Assembly: GCF_019175385.1 (NCBI RefSeq)
Contig: NC_083348.1
Coordinates: 49,932,950-49,996,949, forward strand
Length of the DNA stretch: 64,000 nt
Direction of reading: 5' to 3'
DNA from: Lycium barbarum
Lineage: Eukaryota > Streptophyta > Magnoliopsida > Solanales > Solanaceae
The translations under genes and the position numbers were made by a program. The notes below the pieces were generated by a model that did no database searches, was not told where the DNA came from, and worked only from the letters and a program-made list of their open reading frames with translations. Of the stretch, positions 36,988-48,513 are shown in pieces (the stretch's first letter is position 1; the number at the start of each line of letters is the position of its first letter).

Positions 36988-39900
36988 TGTTACATCCCGT
37001 ATTTTTGAACGTCGGATTAATTGTAAGTTGAGGTGGGGCCCACACGTCAAGATTTTTTTTGGGATATGTGACAAATTATATGAATCACATATGTGAAGTT
37101 AAACACAACTCAAGAAGGACCCTTGGGCCAAATCAAAGTGGAAGTCCTCCAAACGAGTATTTTTAAGAAAACGTTTTCGGGTGACCTGACTTTGGGGGGA
37201 AAAAACGGTATTATAAGTTTGGAATTTGGAAATATACCAAGAAATAGAAGTTGTAGATAATTGAATTAGTTTTCCATCCATAGGTCGTGGGTTCCAAGGT
37301 GACGTCGGTACAAGGAGATATGAACGTTTTAAGGTCGAAAGGTCAGTGGGCTAGGCCCAACTCGGGACCAACCGAGTTGGCCCAAAAATATGAAAAGAAA
37401 AATTTAGGCCCAAGGTGAGAGGGTGGCCGGCCATACCTGGTCCAAGCCCACCAAATTAATTAATTTTCATGTGGCAAATTAATTATAAAGGGATCATTAT
37501 CCCTTAGATGATTCAAGAAACTTAGAAGGAGAAAGAACAAACAAAACAAGAGCAAAAAAAAGGACCATTTCGGGTTTGGCCATGGAAAATTCAACCCTCA
37601 AAATCTTCCTCCAAAAATTATTTTCTTGTGGTATTCCTACTAATTTAAGGGTCCTTTACAACTTGGTGTAATTGTTTTGGAAGAAGGAGCACTTATTTCT
37701 TCAAGTTGACAACTTGTTCAAGTGAAGGAGTTTGTAGAAAAAGGTAAGAATCAATTCCTTTTTCTTATGTTATGAAGGTTTGTTTATGTTGTGGTATGTG
37801 GAAATGAGTAGAAATTATGGAAATAAGGAAGTTTGCAAAGTGGGTATGTATATATATATGTAGCCATGGGTGTATATATGTTGTATACATATATGAGTTG
37901 AATTTTATGTTGTATTCTAGTTGTGGTTATGGTGAAAATTATATTGGGAATGAAAGTTGAATGAATTTTGGTTGAAGTTGGAATGTAGAAGATTATGTCA
38001 CTTTAGAATGATTTTGTGATATTATGGAAATGAAGTTGTTAAGATGTGAATTATGATTATGGTTGATGAAATTGGAAGATGGAAATATGTTATGGATATG
38101 TAGGTTGAATATTAGAAGTTTTGGATGAATTATGACTTTGGTGGAAAGTTTGTATGTTTTGTATATCTTGTGAATATTTTGTGGAAAAGATATGAAATGC
38201 TTCCGAATTATGTTGTAATGATCTTGATTAGTAATGAATATGAAAATGTCGATATTGATTTGAAAATACGAAGTTGGAATGAAGGCTACGACGTTATGTT
38301 GGAAAGATGACTAATTATGTTATATTGTGTTTTGTAGTGATTATTGTTGTTGTTGGTGTTGTTGTTGGGTTGTTGTTGATTGTTTTGGCCGAGTTGAATT
38401 CTCGGGGGCGCTATATGTATAGGGGAGATGCTGCCCAAATTTTTGTAGAAAATGTTGACTCAAGATTTAGGACTTAAGTCTTATGGCTAACAATTGGTAA
38501 ACGTGACCATTTGTAGATTTCGGGCGAAACGGGAATTGAATTCGGAAAGGCGTAAAGACCATATGAGGTATGTAAGGCTATCCCGATTCTTCTTTTGGCA
38601 TGTCCTAGGTGTACTAGGATCGGATTTGAGCCTCGGAAAGTATTCTGCTCATCGGAATCTGCATTTGAAAATACCCCTTTTTCATTCAATGGAATTGAAC
38701 CCTACAAGTATGCTTTATTGAAAGAATTGTGCAAACTTCCGCAAATTGTTTAGAAAATTATGGAATGTCTCCAGAACCTCCGTAGGTGACTTTATAAGCT
38801 TAAAATACGTAATTTGAGCCCACCGCTTCGTTTGTCCCGAGGTGGGCCCACTATTTCCGATTTTACCCTTTTAGTGGTTATGACTTGTCTTCGAGCGTAT
38901 TTTTTAAAGAAATGTTTTTAACTACGCTTGTAATTACTAAATAAAACTTGTTTTAAATATCCCATTAAGTCTTGTAAAACTGTTTCGGAACTTGGAAACG
39001 AACTTAGAAAGATTATGCTTCTGTAATCCATTATGACATCCGAAATACACTCACTATGATTCTGTCCGATTTCATTATTTAGATTTGTCATCCGATAGGT
39101 CTTATTGAGTCTCTGGAAATATATGACATTCGTTTGAATTATTTTGATAAGCCCCATAATGTATTTTGAAACATGAAAATGATTACAAAAAGCTTATTTT
39201 GACATATGCTATTGGGATATCCGAAATGCATACACTATGATTACTGCTTCGCTTCTGTCATATGGTTTGTCATCTGAATTATGCTACTGAATCTCCGTAA
39301 ATGTGCTATATTTTATTTTGCATTAGTTTCTCACTACTCCATTCGTGGATGCCTCAACGTTTCCTTCACTGAGCCCGGGCCAGGATATGTTATCACGCGT
39401 ATTTCACTGCATTGTTCGCCGCGCCTCGATGTGAGGGGGCAGGTATACATGTACATGGGTTGTGGAGTATGCTGTGCCATGTACACACATTCTGATATGA
39501 TATGATCTGATATGGCCATCTGATATGATATGTTATGTTACGGGGTTATCCCCTATTCTGCTCCTTATGTGTGGTGGCACCAGCGTCGGGGGGTGGCCAC
39601 GTTCTGTTTGCCGAGTCCCTTGGCAGGGGTCGGATATGATATGGTATATGTTTCTGTACACACTCCTCATGTTTCGAAAATATGCATTTGATACTTCGGA
39701 TGTTACACTCACTTCTCTGTAAGTTCTGTTTCGGTTATGATCTTGTTCCGTAATGGGACCAGGTACGACATATGTTTCCAGCGAATATTATTTATGCGAT
39801 ATGATCAGCATTTTGCTAATCTGGATATTCAGTTCATTTTCTGTATCTTCTGCTTCGATTATGACTTTGTTTACTACGTTCCGTGCTTTACATACTCAGT

Positions 39901-40352
39901 ACATATTTCGTACTGACCCCCTTCCTTCGGGGGCTGCGTTTTCATGCCGCGCAGGTACAGACGACAGATTTGCTGACCCGCCTGCCTAGGACATCTATTC
40001 TGCTATTTTAGGAGTGCTCTTTTGTCCAGAGCCTATATGTTGGTACAGTCTTCTGCTATTGTATATATGTACGCTATTCAGGGGTACGATGGGGCCCTGT
40101 CCCGTCTTATGATTCTGTTATGTTCTGTAGAGGTCTGTAGACATACATGTGGGTTCTGTATATGTTTTGGGTTGCTATGATTTGTGATAGCCTTATCGGC
40201 TTCCATGTGCTATATATGTTCCTCTGTGACACTAGTAACGTCGACTGACTTTTATATTTATATAATCTGCTAGTCTGCTGGTTTGGGTTATTGGGTACGT
40301 TTGGGTGTCCAGCACGGACACTAGTCACGGCCTACGGGGTTGGGTCGTGACA
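36988..40352 (+). repeat. LTR-I (long-LTR relative of element A)
   Basis: A 3365-bp LTR, TGTTACATCCCGTATTTTTG...GGGTTGGGTCGTGACA, without adjoining PBS or PPT; flanking pentamers (CCCAT, CATAC) do not match. Its first 1.5 kb and its last 90 bp resemble the LTR of element A in sense orientation (for example CTCGGGGGCGCTATATGTAT near 38400 and GTCACGGCCTACGGGGTTGG at 40324), but the roughly 1.8 kb between them are missing from A. It has a CCAACTCGG...CCGAGTTGG palindrome (37358-37381), an AAAAAG|GTAAGAATC donor-like site (37738-37752) and the three-hairpin module (39896-39954). Confidence 0.82.
39896..39954 (+). other. Three-hairpin LTR module (LTR-I)
   Basis: TCAGTAC/GTACTGA (39896-39902, 39910-39916), CCCCC/GGGGG (39917-39921, 39929-39933) and CTGCG/CGCAG (39934-39938, 39950-39954). 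The middle stem is wholly different in sequence from the CGTCC/GGACG stem of families B, C, G and L, yet it still pairs. Confidence 0.8.
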
Positions 40353-40877
40353 CATACCACAAAACTATCATGATAAACTTGGAAGGTGCTGAAACTTTCC
40401 CATTCCAATCTTACCTCGAGCCATCATTCTTGCTAATCCATAAATGCATTTCCCCACCTTACGAGAAACTAACCAATGAAGACATGGCGATGATGTAGTC
40501 TGTTGTATTATCTCTTCCATCTCCTAGGGATATCACCTAACTAAAAAGTCTTATTCACAACCCTAACCAATTGAGTCTTCTAGTCATAGCTGAAAGGTGA
40601 ACTTGCTCACTCATCTGTATCACAGTGAAACATCTCATACCATACCGCGGGTCATCATATCAAGCCACTCGCGTGCGAATTCAAGAACACATCCCCACTA
40701 TCATTGAGAGAATAGAATAACAAAGTTCAGATACAAATTTGAAAAAACTCGCACGATAAGAATGGAAATTTCCTAAATTTCCTATAGCCTCTCGAGGATG
40801 GGTACATACGTTAACGTACCAATCAGCAAGACTCTACTACACATTGCTCATGTACTTGTGAGACCGATGAACCTAAG
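40353..40877 (-). other. Element J internal region, piece 4 and leader
   Basis: Its right part (40740-40877) is a decayed form of the leader seen after the PBS of A, B, C and L, including AAGACTCTACTA and CCTATAGCCTC blocks. A hairpin at 40801-40820 (minus GGTAC-GTTAACGTAT-GTACC) occupies the place of the DIS-like hairpin and has its own self-complementary loop hexamer GTTAAC. No ORF is visible. Confidence 0.6.
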
Positions 40878-40889
40878 GCTTTGATACCA
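40878..40889 (-). other. Primer binding site, element J
   Basis: Minus strand TGGTATCAAAGC, one base off the usual initiator tRNA-Met PBS, three bases from the LTR edge at 40893. It shows that the LTR to the right is the 5' LTR of a minus-strand element. Confidence 0.8.
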
Positions 40890-40892
40890 ATT

Positions 40893-42970
40893 TGTCACGA
40901 CCCATTTCACGGATGATGATGACACCTACATTGTCCCCCAGTAGGCGAACCATCCCCAAGTCATCAATCATTTATAAAGCAGAATAATGTGGAAATTAAG
41001 TACATTGATACTACGTAATAGTCTTGATATTATAAAGAAGGGCGGAAAGGATAACTTAGTCTTTACAATCCTCAAAACCTGGTCTAACTTGTATAAGAGA
41101 TTCTAAGTCTTAAATATAGGATAGAAAGTTATATAAAAATCTAAATAGACGAAAACATAAGATAGGAGGAGATCTAGGGCTGTTGGAGAGTCTGATGGCT
41201 CACCCTGAAACCTCGAAATAGACCGCCTCGAGATCAGTCACGAGGCCTAGTGCTAGAACAAGGATCAATATCTGCACCCAAAAGAAAGTGCATCAAGTAT
41301 AGTATGAGTACAACCACTAGTACTCGTAGGCATCATAGGCCGACAATGAAGGGAAACACATACACATGATACAAAGGTTGAATTCAAACACTCAAAATGT
41401 CAATTCATATTAGTTTCACCAAGTATTCTCTTTAGATCATATTCCACACCAAGACAGATAAGCACGTATCAGATAAGGAAAATAAGAGACGAATGGATAT
41501 ATGAATGTGTGATTGCAATGCATTGGCCAATATCAAACCTGGTACACACACGCTAGCGGTCATTCCGTCTAGTTGTGACCCATGGGGGACTTGCAAGGTC
41601 CATTTACCTTATTGAGGAGTGCAACCCGATCCCATATTGCGGCGTGCAACCCGATCCATAGATTATATATGTTGCAGCGTGCAACCCAATCCCATATATC
41701 ATCAAAATTAGGAAACCTCATTCTTATCTATACCATAACTTATTCATCAATATGTATGAATGAATGCATGTATGCAAAATATAAAGTGTCATATGTCATA
41801 TAATGGATAAGCATATGTATATCATTGACTCACAATAATTTCAACTCAAGCATCAACATGGATCATCCTTTAACAAGTCATACAAGTCATGCACTGATGG
41901 CATAAATGACATCAAATAATTGCAAGTATTTATCAACATGGATCCCATGCCTCATATAAACAACAATCATACCAACCTAATGAATTTATCACCACAACAA
42001 TACCCAAATGCCCTAATATGCATTCCCTGTCTCTAATCACTATTCACAATAACAACCCACACAGCTACATCGGTACCCACCCAAATTCTCATCACAGTCA
42101 CTGAGGTGGGAGACCCCTTTTCACGCCCAATACCCCTTAACATTTAGAAACTATATATGCCCTCCGATAAGAGTATGATGAATTAAATTGTAACCTACCT
42201 CGAGGCCGAACAGGAGCCACGAACCCTCAGGACAATGCCTTTCTTGCTGGATGCTTCTGAATGGTCAAAGTCTATCAAAATATGAAGTCTACATTAAAAT
42301 ACGATTCTACGAATATCCATATTTCCATAAAAAGGACTCGGGTTCGACACGTCAACCTAAAACCCTGTTCCAAACCCCGAAGGTCAAAATGGTAATTATA
42401 TTATGACATCAAGTTAAATTTGGTCAAATAGTACTCTACGACGTCACACAAATCCACCAATACCCATATTAATATACTATTGCCCGGAACTCAAAAATAA
42501 ACCCAACATTATCAAACCTGAGCTCTAAAGGCAAACCTGGAATTTTTGTGCGAAAATATGTTACCCATAGTCTAAATAGTAATAATCCTAAAATTCATAA
42601 GAATCTAACCATATTTAGGCCTTCAATTCCACTACTTACTCAAAACTCCAATTCAACAAAAACTCTTATTTTAATACCTAGAATCATGTATTGAATTGAA
42701 AAATAATGGATGAAATCATGAATTTTTCCTAGATGAAAGTTAGAAACTTACCCCAATGAAGAATATTGAAAGTAGAACTTGAAATCACCCAAAAGCGAGC
42801 TCTAGAACTCGTAATATTTGTAAAAGAAGTTTCTCCATTGATTTCGGAATTCAACATGTTTTGTGAAATTCCCTTCATCGCGATCGCAGAAGCCCCTCAC
42901 AATCGCAATGACAAGCGACCCGCCCCAAGAATTTAGCCTTCACGAATGCGAGGCTTTTCGCCTGGGCTAG
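40893..42970 (-). repeat. LTR-J (5' LTR, truncated by K)
   Basis: Starts TGTCACGACCCATTTCACGG at the left. Inside are GCGTGCAACCCGATCC repeats (41620-41700) and a CCTCGAGGCCGAACAGGAGC block matching LTR-E0 in reverse (about 20205), so it belongs to the E0 group. On the minus strand, hairpins GAGTAC/GTACTC and TGCAC/GTGCA lie at 41273-41325. A palindrome-rich stretch (CGCGATCGCAG and others, 42880-42965) is cut by LTR-K at 42971. Confidence 0.78.
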
Positions 42971-43833
42971 TGTCACGGCCAAACTCGCCATGACTAGCAC
43001 CCACACTAAATCCTAGTGGGCGAACCAATACGTAGGCCATCTATTCATTCAAAATCATTTTTATATTAACCATTTCAATAAGTTATTAACCATTCAAGCA
43101 CAAGATAAATCAAATTAAGTCATGCCATAAAATAATAAAGTAAATGCGGAAGTCCTAACTATTACAACCCTAAAATCTAAAAGTCACCGTACAAGGACTC
43201 TAATCCAAAACATGTCTAAGGAATGTATGCTGTCTAAACAAATAACCAACAATGTCTTGAATGGAAATAGACATTATAAAAGAAGATCTTCGGCTAACCT
43301 AGCATGGATAGAAGCTCACCCTAAATCTGTCAGCAAACGGCCTCAACGCTAGATATGAGGTTGGGTAGCAGTATCTGCATCACAATCTGCACTCAAAAGA
43401 ATGCAGCAAGGTAGTATTAGTACAAACACTATGTACCGGCAGATATCATAGGCCGACTAAGATTAGTATCATGCATACATCATAAAATCAATAAAATAGA
43501 CAAGCCAGTCAATAACACATAATCAATTAACCCAATCAACAAGACAACCAAGGATGTTAACAATCAAGTCACCCAATGATATCAAGAGTCAAACCAACGG
43601 AAGAAAGCAACGAAAACAAGTCTACTAGCAATAACTATATACACGTTGTACACACATGTTAACTGATGTCATTGCTAAGTAGTCATGACTTGCAGGGGAC
43701 CATGGTGTCCATGTACCACTCATTCTGGACTCACTCCTTGGACCCGAGCTTACAACCAGGCCACATCCTCACCCCGGTCAAATGTGCATGTTCATATCTA
43801 GGCCTCATCCTCACCCTTGGTCAAATGAGCCTT

Positions 43834-43861
<28 letters not shown>
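42971..43861 (-). repeat. LTR-K fragment (3' part of a minus-strand LTR)
   Basis: Begins TGTCACGGCCAAACTCGCC and shows the family-typical 3' region: hairpins CTGCA/TGCAG (43387-43406) and GTAC/GTAC (43420-43436), and two TCAAATG-ended repeats (43730-43830). It ends at a (TA)n tract (about 43832-43861), where pararetroviral DNA begins. Confidence 0.7.
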
Positions 43862-43865
<4 letters not shown>

Positions 43866-44285
43866 ACTATGTTTTTTTTAAGTAATCATGAATCTTGTTA
43901 CACTGTTCATCTGTTTCTCTTAACCTTTGTTCGTAATAACCTTTTTCTTTAACCACACCCCGGTCATGGCCAATATTGTCATTTATCATTTTTTAGACAT
44001 TAAACGGCTGATTTATCACCTAGGAATTTACAGGTTAATCCATCGAGTTTATTAAAAAGTTAAGAGAATAACCATATACTAAGAGTAATAGATTCATAAA
44101 ACATAGATTTACATAAATATTGATATAATTTACATAGTAGGGAGAGTAGTACAGAAAAACATAGTTATAAAACTTACATGATTTAACGACAGAGGGAGGT
44201 TTCCCTTTCGGGGAACCCCAAAAACTACTTCACACTAGGGGAATTATTGAAAACTAATACTATTTTACAATAGAAGATTATAGTA
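43862..44285. repeat. Pararetrovirus non-coding repeat, copy 1
   Basis: About 420 bp repeated in the same orientation at about 47985-48390, with scattered substitutions and a deletion of about 20 bp. A third, partial copy of its first 80 bases lies at 44550-44632. The 88 bp after copy 1 (44286-44373) are inverted relative to the DNA after copy 2 (48391-48477). Confidence 0.8.
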
Positions 44286-44383
44286 CAACACTCACGAGCA
44301 TAAACCATACCACTCCATATTCCCCTTCTCTTTCAAATGCCTGAAATCGTTTCCCTCACCAAAATCCATGTAATTTAATGTGT

Positions 44384-44496
44384 TTTTTATCAAATGTTTA
44401 AACAATCCTACTCGGTAATTCCTCACTCATAAAAATGTGATTTTTATCTAGGAGTGAGGAAGTACCGAGTAGGATTGTTTAAACATTTGATAAAAA
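44384..44496. repeat. Near-perfect 45-bp inverted repeat at the viral left side
   Basis: Arms 44384-44428 and 44452-44496 pair with one mismatch around a 23-bp spacer. A third copy in the orientation of the left arm lies at 47880-47927, on the far side of the viral ORFs, so the coding core lies between inverted copies. Confidence 0.88.
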
Positions 44497-44820
44497 TCAC
44501 ATTAAATTTTCCACTGAGTTCTTTGAACTTTCTTTGAAATTTTCCACATTTTTTTAAAAAGTAATCTGGACTCTGTCCAGTCATGAATCTTGTTACACTG
44601 TTCATCTCTTTCTCTTAACCTTTGTTCTTAATAGCAGGACAAAATAAAAATTCCACTAGGATAATAAACAAAGTCAGACAAAATAAATAGATTAAAAAAT
44701 TTAGAATACTTAGACTTAAGAATATATACAGAAAAGAAATATAGAATATTAAAAGACCATAATATTATAAAGTGTAATTTCAGTAACGGAGAACATATAC
44801 TACATAGTGAAGATAAATAA

Positions 44821-45216
44821 TTTAATACATTAATAGATTTAATCATAAACATTAGTGAAAGGACCCAAGAAAATAATAACGATACAGTTAGATTATTAGA
44901 CGTAATAGAATCTTCACAAATTAAACAAAAGAAAATATTAGAAAAACTAGAACAAAATTTTGATTTCCTAAAATCACAAGAACTGGAGCTTGAGAGAAAA
45001 ATTCAATTTTTAAATAATAAATTTAATTTAGAAAAAATACCTACAAAAACCGAAATAGAAAAACTAGTCAAAGCTATTATAGAAAAATCAAAAGAAATAG
45101 AAATAAAGACAACCCAAATAGTAGATCAGATAACACAACAGGTAGAAGTTTTAACCAATAATATTAGGGAATTAAAGAAGACAATAGAAGAGCTAAAAGA
45201 AATCTCTCTTTCATGA
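44821..45216 (+). pseudogene. Pararetroviral small ORF 1-like frame lacking an ATG
   Basis: Open for 131 codons between a TAA at 44818-44820 and a TGA at 45214-45216, with no ATG in frame. The product would be a Lys/Glu/Ile/Asn-rich, strongly coiled-coil protein with heptad-like spacing. Its stop overlaps the start of the next ORF as ATGA (45213-45216). Rice tungro bacilliform virus begins its first ORF at an AUU codon, and this frame has an ATT at 44851-44853, but a lost ATG or a truncated left end explains the data equally well. Function in relatives: small virion- or transmission-linked proteins. Confidence 0.55.
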
Positions 45217-45611
45217 GTGGACCAAACTTAGCACATATAGAAGCCTCAAAATTAACAGAAAAATCTCTTTCTTTACCACAAGACTATAAGGAATATGTAC
45301 CTACTGCGAAATCAGATCAAATAATACTAAAACAAAATATTGCTATAATCTCATTACTACTGGAAGTTAATACAAAATTGGGTAAAATAATTAAAGAAAA
45401 AGAGACAAGAGCTAATATAGAAAATCCAAGAAATAAAGAAGTAGACGAATTAATAGACCAATTAAAAAAGGCCGAAATAACACCTCAAAAAGAAAAAGTT
45501 AAAATAGTTAGAAAACCACAAAAATGGACCTTTTTTCAATTATATCGAGAAACGAAGGAGGATAAAAAAGACAAGAAAGACCAAGAGTATGTTTTTCAGA
45601 TAATAGAATAG
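45213..45611 (+). pseudogene. Pararetroviral small ORF 2-like protein
   Basis: 132 codons starting in the ATGA overlap with the upstream frame. The predicted product is hydrophilic, with a helical middle (residues about 45-95) and a Lys-rich tail. This fits the size and type of the second small ORF of badna/tungroviruses (virion-associated protein), but I cannot align it without a search. It is intact as an ORF, yet sits in an integrated copy whose remaining genes are broken, so it is listed as part of a relic. Confidence 0.55.
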
Positions 45612-46784
45612 GCAATAATCTACTATCAAGAATTTTAAATAGAAGAAGACTAGAAGAAAATAACCAACTGTTAAGTGAAGTAATAGACACAGATATAAAT
45701 ATACAAAATTTCCAACAAAATCAATTAAGACTACTAAATCCAAAGACTTTATACAATATATGACAGTTCTCAAGTACAACACAACTGTACAGATATTATA
45801 GAGAAGAACAATTATCAGCTATAGGAACCAAGGCTACAATTATAAACTTAATAAACCCAGAGGCGGTAAGACAAATACAAAAATACTCGAAAAAGTTTAA
45901 TGCATATGGTATTAATAGTAATAGGATTGAAAGGATTAACTGGAAAAAAACTTGGAACTAAATTATTAATAGTAATTTACCATGATAGGTGGTGAGACAT
46001 GAAAAAGTCAATAATAGGAATAATAGAAGTAGATATGACAAATAATAGAGGAACTTTTTATATTAGCCCAGACTTCATAATAAATTTAGCTGAATTTGGA
46101 AAACATATTAAAATAGGAATACAGACAAAAGTATACAAAGAAATGTGTGATGGTAATAATTTATTAATGTGCGTAGGATTTCTAGGAAAAATGAACAATA
46201 ATAGTAATACAAAATTCAAAATTAAGGTAGAAGATGTAGTGGAGGTAATGGGAAATAGAGGAATAAAATTAATAAATCCTGAAGAATATGGAGGATTAGA
46301 ATGAAATTTAGAAGACTTTAATAAGAAAAAGATTTTGCGGCCAGAATCTCATTTAATGTACACTAATTCTAGAGGAGAGACGTCTATAAGATTTACTAAT
46401 TATAATTATACAAAACATAGAGAAATAGAAGAAGAAAGTACTTTAGATGAAAATGACACAACTGAATCAAACCTAATGAATATAGAACTAATACAAGAAG
46501 ATTTTGAAGTTGATATACCCATAGAAAGGGCAAAAGACATCCATAAGAAAGACAAAAATAAAAATTTTAAATGTAAAGAATGTAAATTAAGAAATTTGAC
46601 ATTAGAAGAAACAATAAGCCATTTTAAAATATGTGAATTTAGAACCGATAATTGGGGATATAGAGTAGAAAGTATGTCCCAAAAGAAATTACACGAATTT
46701 GATAAAATATTAGAAGACACAAGAAAGCGATCAAGAAATAGAACTAGAGTCAATAACAAGTCAAAAAGAATTAATGGAATCTAG
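45612..46784 (+). pseudogene. Broken polyprotein: movement-protein region
   Basis: Decayed frames upstream of 45999 give way to a frame with a 30K-type movement-protein look (45999-46304: a beta-rich stretch with conserved-looking Gly and Asp positions). It resumes in the same frame after a TGA (46302-46304) as far as 46784. The second part has a C-x2-C...H-x3-C cluster at about 46568-46632 that could bind zinc. Movement proteins open plasmodesmata for virus spread. Breaks seen are several stops before 45999, the TGA at 46302-46304, and a frame change near 46730-46780. Confidence 0.55.
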
Positions 46785-47798
46785 TGCATCTAGTTCTAGT
46801 CCATTCCAAAGAATAGTTGGTGAAAAATACATAGTAGACATCAGTACAGGAAATGTATCAAGAAGAAGAGTTTTTAGAACAGCAGGAGAAACGATAGAAA
46901 ATATAAAACTATTAGAAAAAAGAATGCCTATAGAAGAGCCTATTACCCTTCAAGAAGGAGGTAATAAAGGTAAAATACTAAATATAGCAGCTCATGATCC
47001 ACGAAGGTGGAATTCAGTAATAGACCTTTGAAAAGGAATAGTAGTAGCAGACTATATAAAAACCTATAATGACACGGATGCAGAAACAATGTATAAATAT
47101 CTAGAGACATTTTTAGGAGAATCAACAAAAGCATTATAGGAAGCATACAAAGAAAATTTTCCAATGGAATTCCAAATCTTAGTATCAATGGGAGAAAATC
47201 CATATAATTTTACTAATAAGATACATACTTTAATTATAGGAGAAGACCCAAATAGTGGATTGCTAGTATTGCAAAGAAATGCATTAATAAAACTAGAACA
47301 GTTAAGTATAAGTAGTTGGTTTCATGTTAAAAAAAATTTAAATGAATATTTTTATTATTGTACCATTATTGGAAATGCTTTTGATCAAGAGTTAGGTAAA
47401 AAACTATTTAATAAATTACCTGGAGCCTTAGGGGAGAAATAGAAGACAGATGGAATAAGAGAGACGGAGTAATACAAAACCCTAGTCTAAAATGGTCAAT
47501 AGGGCATAGAATACAACATATAATGAATATACTACAAGAAAAATGTACTCATATATAAATACAAAAACAATTAAAACAAAATGAAATGAATTTTTGTAAA
47601 AGTGTGGTATATACTACTCAGAGTTATGACAAAGATAACCATAGAAAGAAAAAGCATAAAAAGTATAGAACTCAATATAATAGAAATTATCCTCAATATA
47701 ATAGAAAGAAATATTATCTTAGAAAGTCGGCAGCCAGAAAACACTATTTAGATAGAAATAGACATGTAAGGAAAAAAAATGGGGGAGATAAACCATAA
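46774..47798 (+). pseudogene. Broken polyprotein: coat-protein region
   Basis: Fragments 46774-47031, 47032-47139 and 47164-47442 lie in one frame, separated by stops at 47029-47031 and 47137-47139. A last fragment, 47586-47798, is in another frame. The middle fragment resembles the conserved core of caulimovirid coat proteins, and the last is the Lys/Arg/Tyr-rich stretch that normally precedes the CCHC zinc knuckle. The knuckle and everything downstream (protease, RT, RNase H) are missing: the frame runs into a hairpin at 47790. This is a relic with at least two stops, one frame change and a 3' truncation. Confidence 0.6.
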
Positions 47799-47837
47799 CC
47801 CCCCTCTGATACCAAAGAGAGAGTGGGGTTATGGTTT
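47790..47837. other. 13-bp hairpin with a PBS-like loop on the minus strand
   Basis: Perfect arms AAACCATAACCCC (47790-47802) and GGGGTTATGGTTT (47825-47837). The spacer contains TCTGATACCA, whose complement TGGTATCAGA is the tRNA-Met primer site expected in the plus sense of a caulimovirid genome. It therefore marks an inverted join of viral leader DNA to the coat-protein fragment. Confidence 0.65.
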
Positions 47838-47984
47838 TTTAATATTAAATTTTCAAAGAACTCAGTGGAAAATTTAATATGGTTTTTATCAAATGTTTAA
47901 ACAATCCTCCTCGGTACTTCCTCACTCCTAGATATCCTATTATCATGTAGTTATATTTCTAAGTTTTCTGTTTATCTCCCTTTT

Positions 47985-48477
47985 TTTTAAGTAATTTGGA
48001 CTCTGTCCAGTCATGAATTTTGTTATGCTGTTCATCTCTTTCTCTTAACTTTTGTTCTTAATAACCTTCTTCTTTAACCACACCCCGGTCATGGCCAATA
48101 TTGTCGTTTATCATTTTTTAGACATTAAACGACCGATTTGTCACCTAGGAATTTACAGGTTAATCCATCGAGTTTATTAAAAAGTAAAGAGAATAACAAT
48201 ATACTAAGAGTAACATATTCATAAAACATAGATTTACATAGTAGGGAGAGTAGTACAGAAAAACATAGTAATAAACTTACATGATTTAATGACGGAGGGA
48301 GGTTTCCCTTTCGAGGAACCCCAAAAACTACTTCACACTAGGAGAATTATTGAAAACTAATACTATTTTACAATAGAAGATTATATTACAAGGATTTTGG
48401 TGAGGGAAAATATTTTAGGCATTTGAAAGAGAAGGGAAATATGGAGTGGTATGGTTTATGCTTATGAGTGTTGTTGA
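47985..48477. repeat. Pararetrovirus non-coding repeat, copy 2
   Basis: A direct repeat of 43868-44285 (to about 48390), followed by a segment (48391-48477) that is the inverse of 44286-44373. Sequence divergence between copies is modest, comparable with a few percent by eye. Confidence 0.8.
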
Positions 48478-48503
48478 TTATCCCGTCTTCACCAAATGGT
48501 CTC

Positions 48504-48513
48504 TATATATAGG
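48504..48513 (+). promoter_or_regulatory. TATA box of a pararetroviral promoter
   Basis: CTCTATATATAGG, followed 168 bp downstream by AATAAA (48672-48677). Caulimovirid pregenomic promoters have a TATA box with the poly(A) signal placed a similar distance after it, inside the terminal redundancy. The spacing supports the assignment. Confidence 0.6.

Noticed and set aside
36983..40357. LTR-I as a solo LTR with an intact target duplication
   Set aside because: CCCAT and CATAC flanks do not match, so only an LTR without proven duplication is claimed.
40800..40820. GGTACATACGTTAACGTACC as a transcription-factor palindrome
   Set aside because: Its position after the J primer site, and its match in place to the leader hairpins of A, B, C and L, fit the RNA hairpin reading better. 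Listed there instead.
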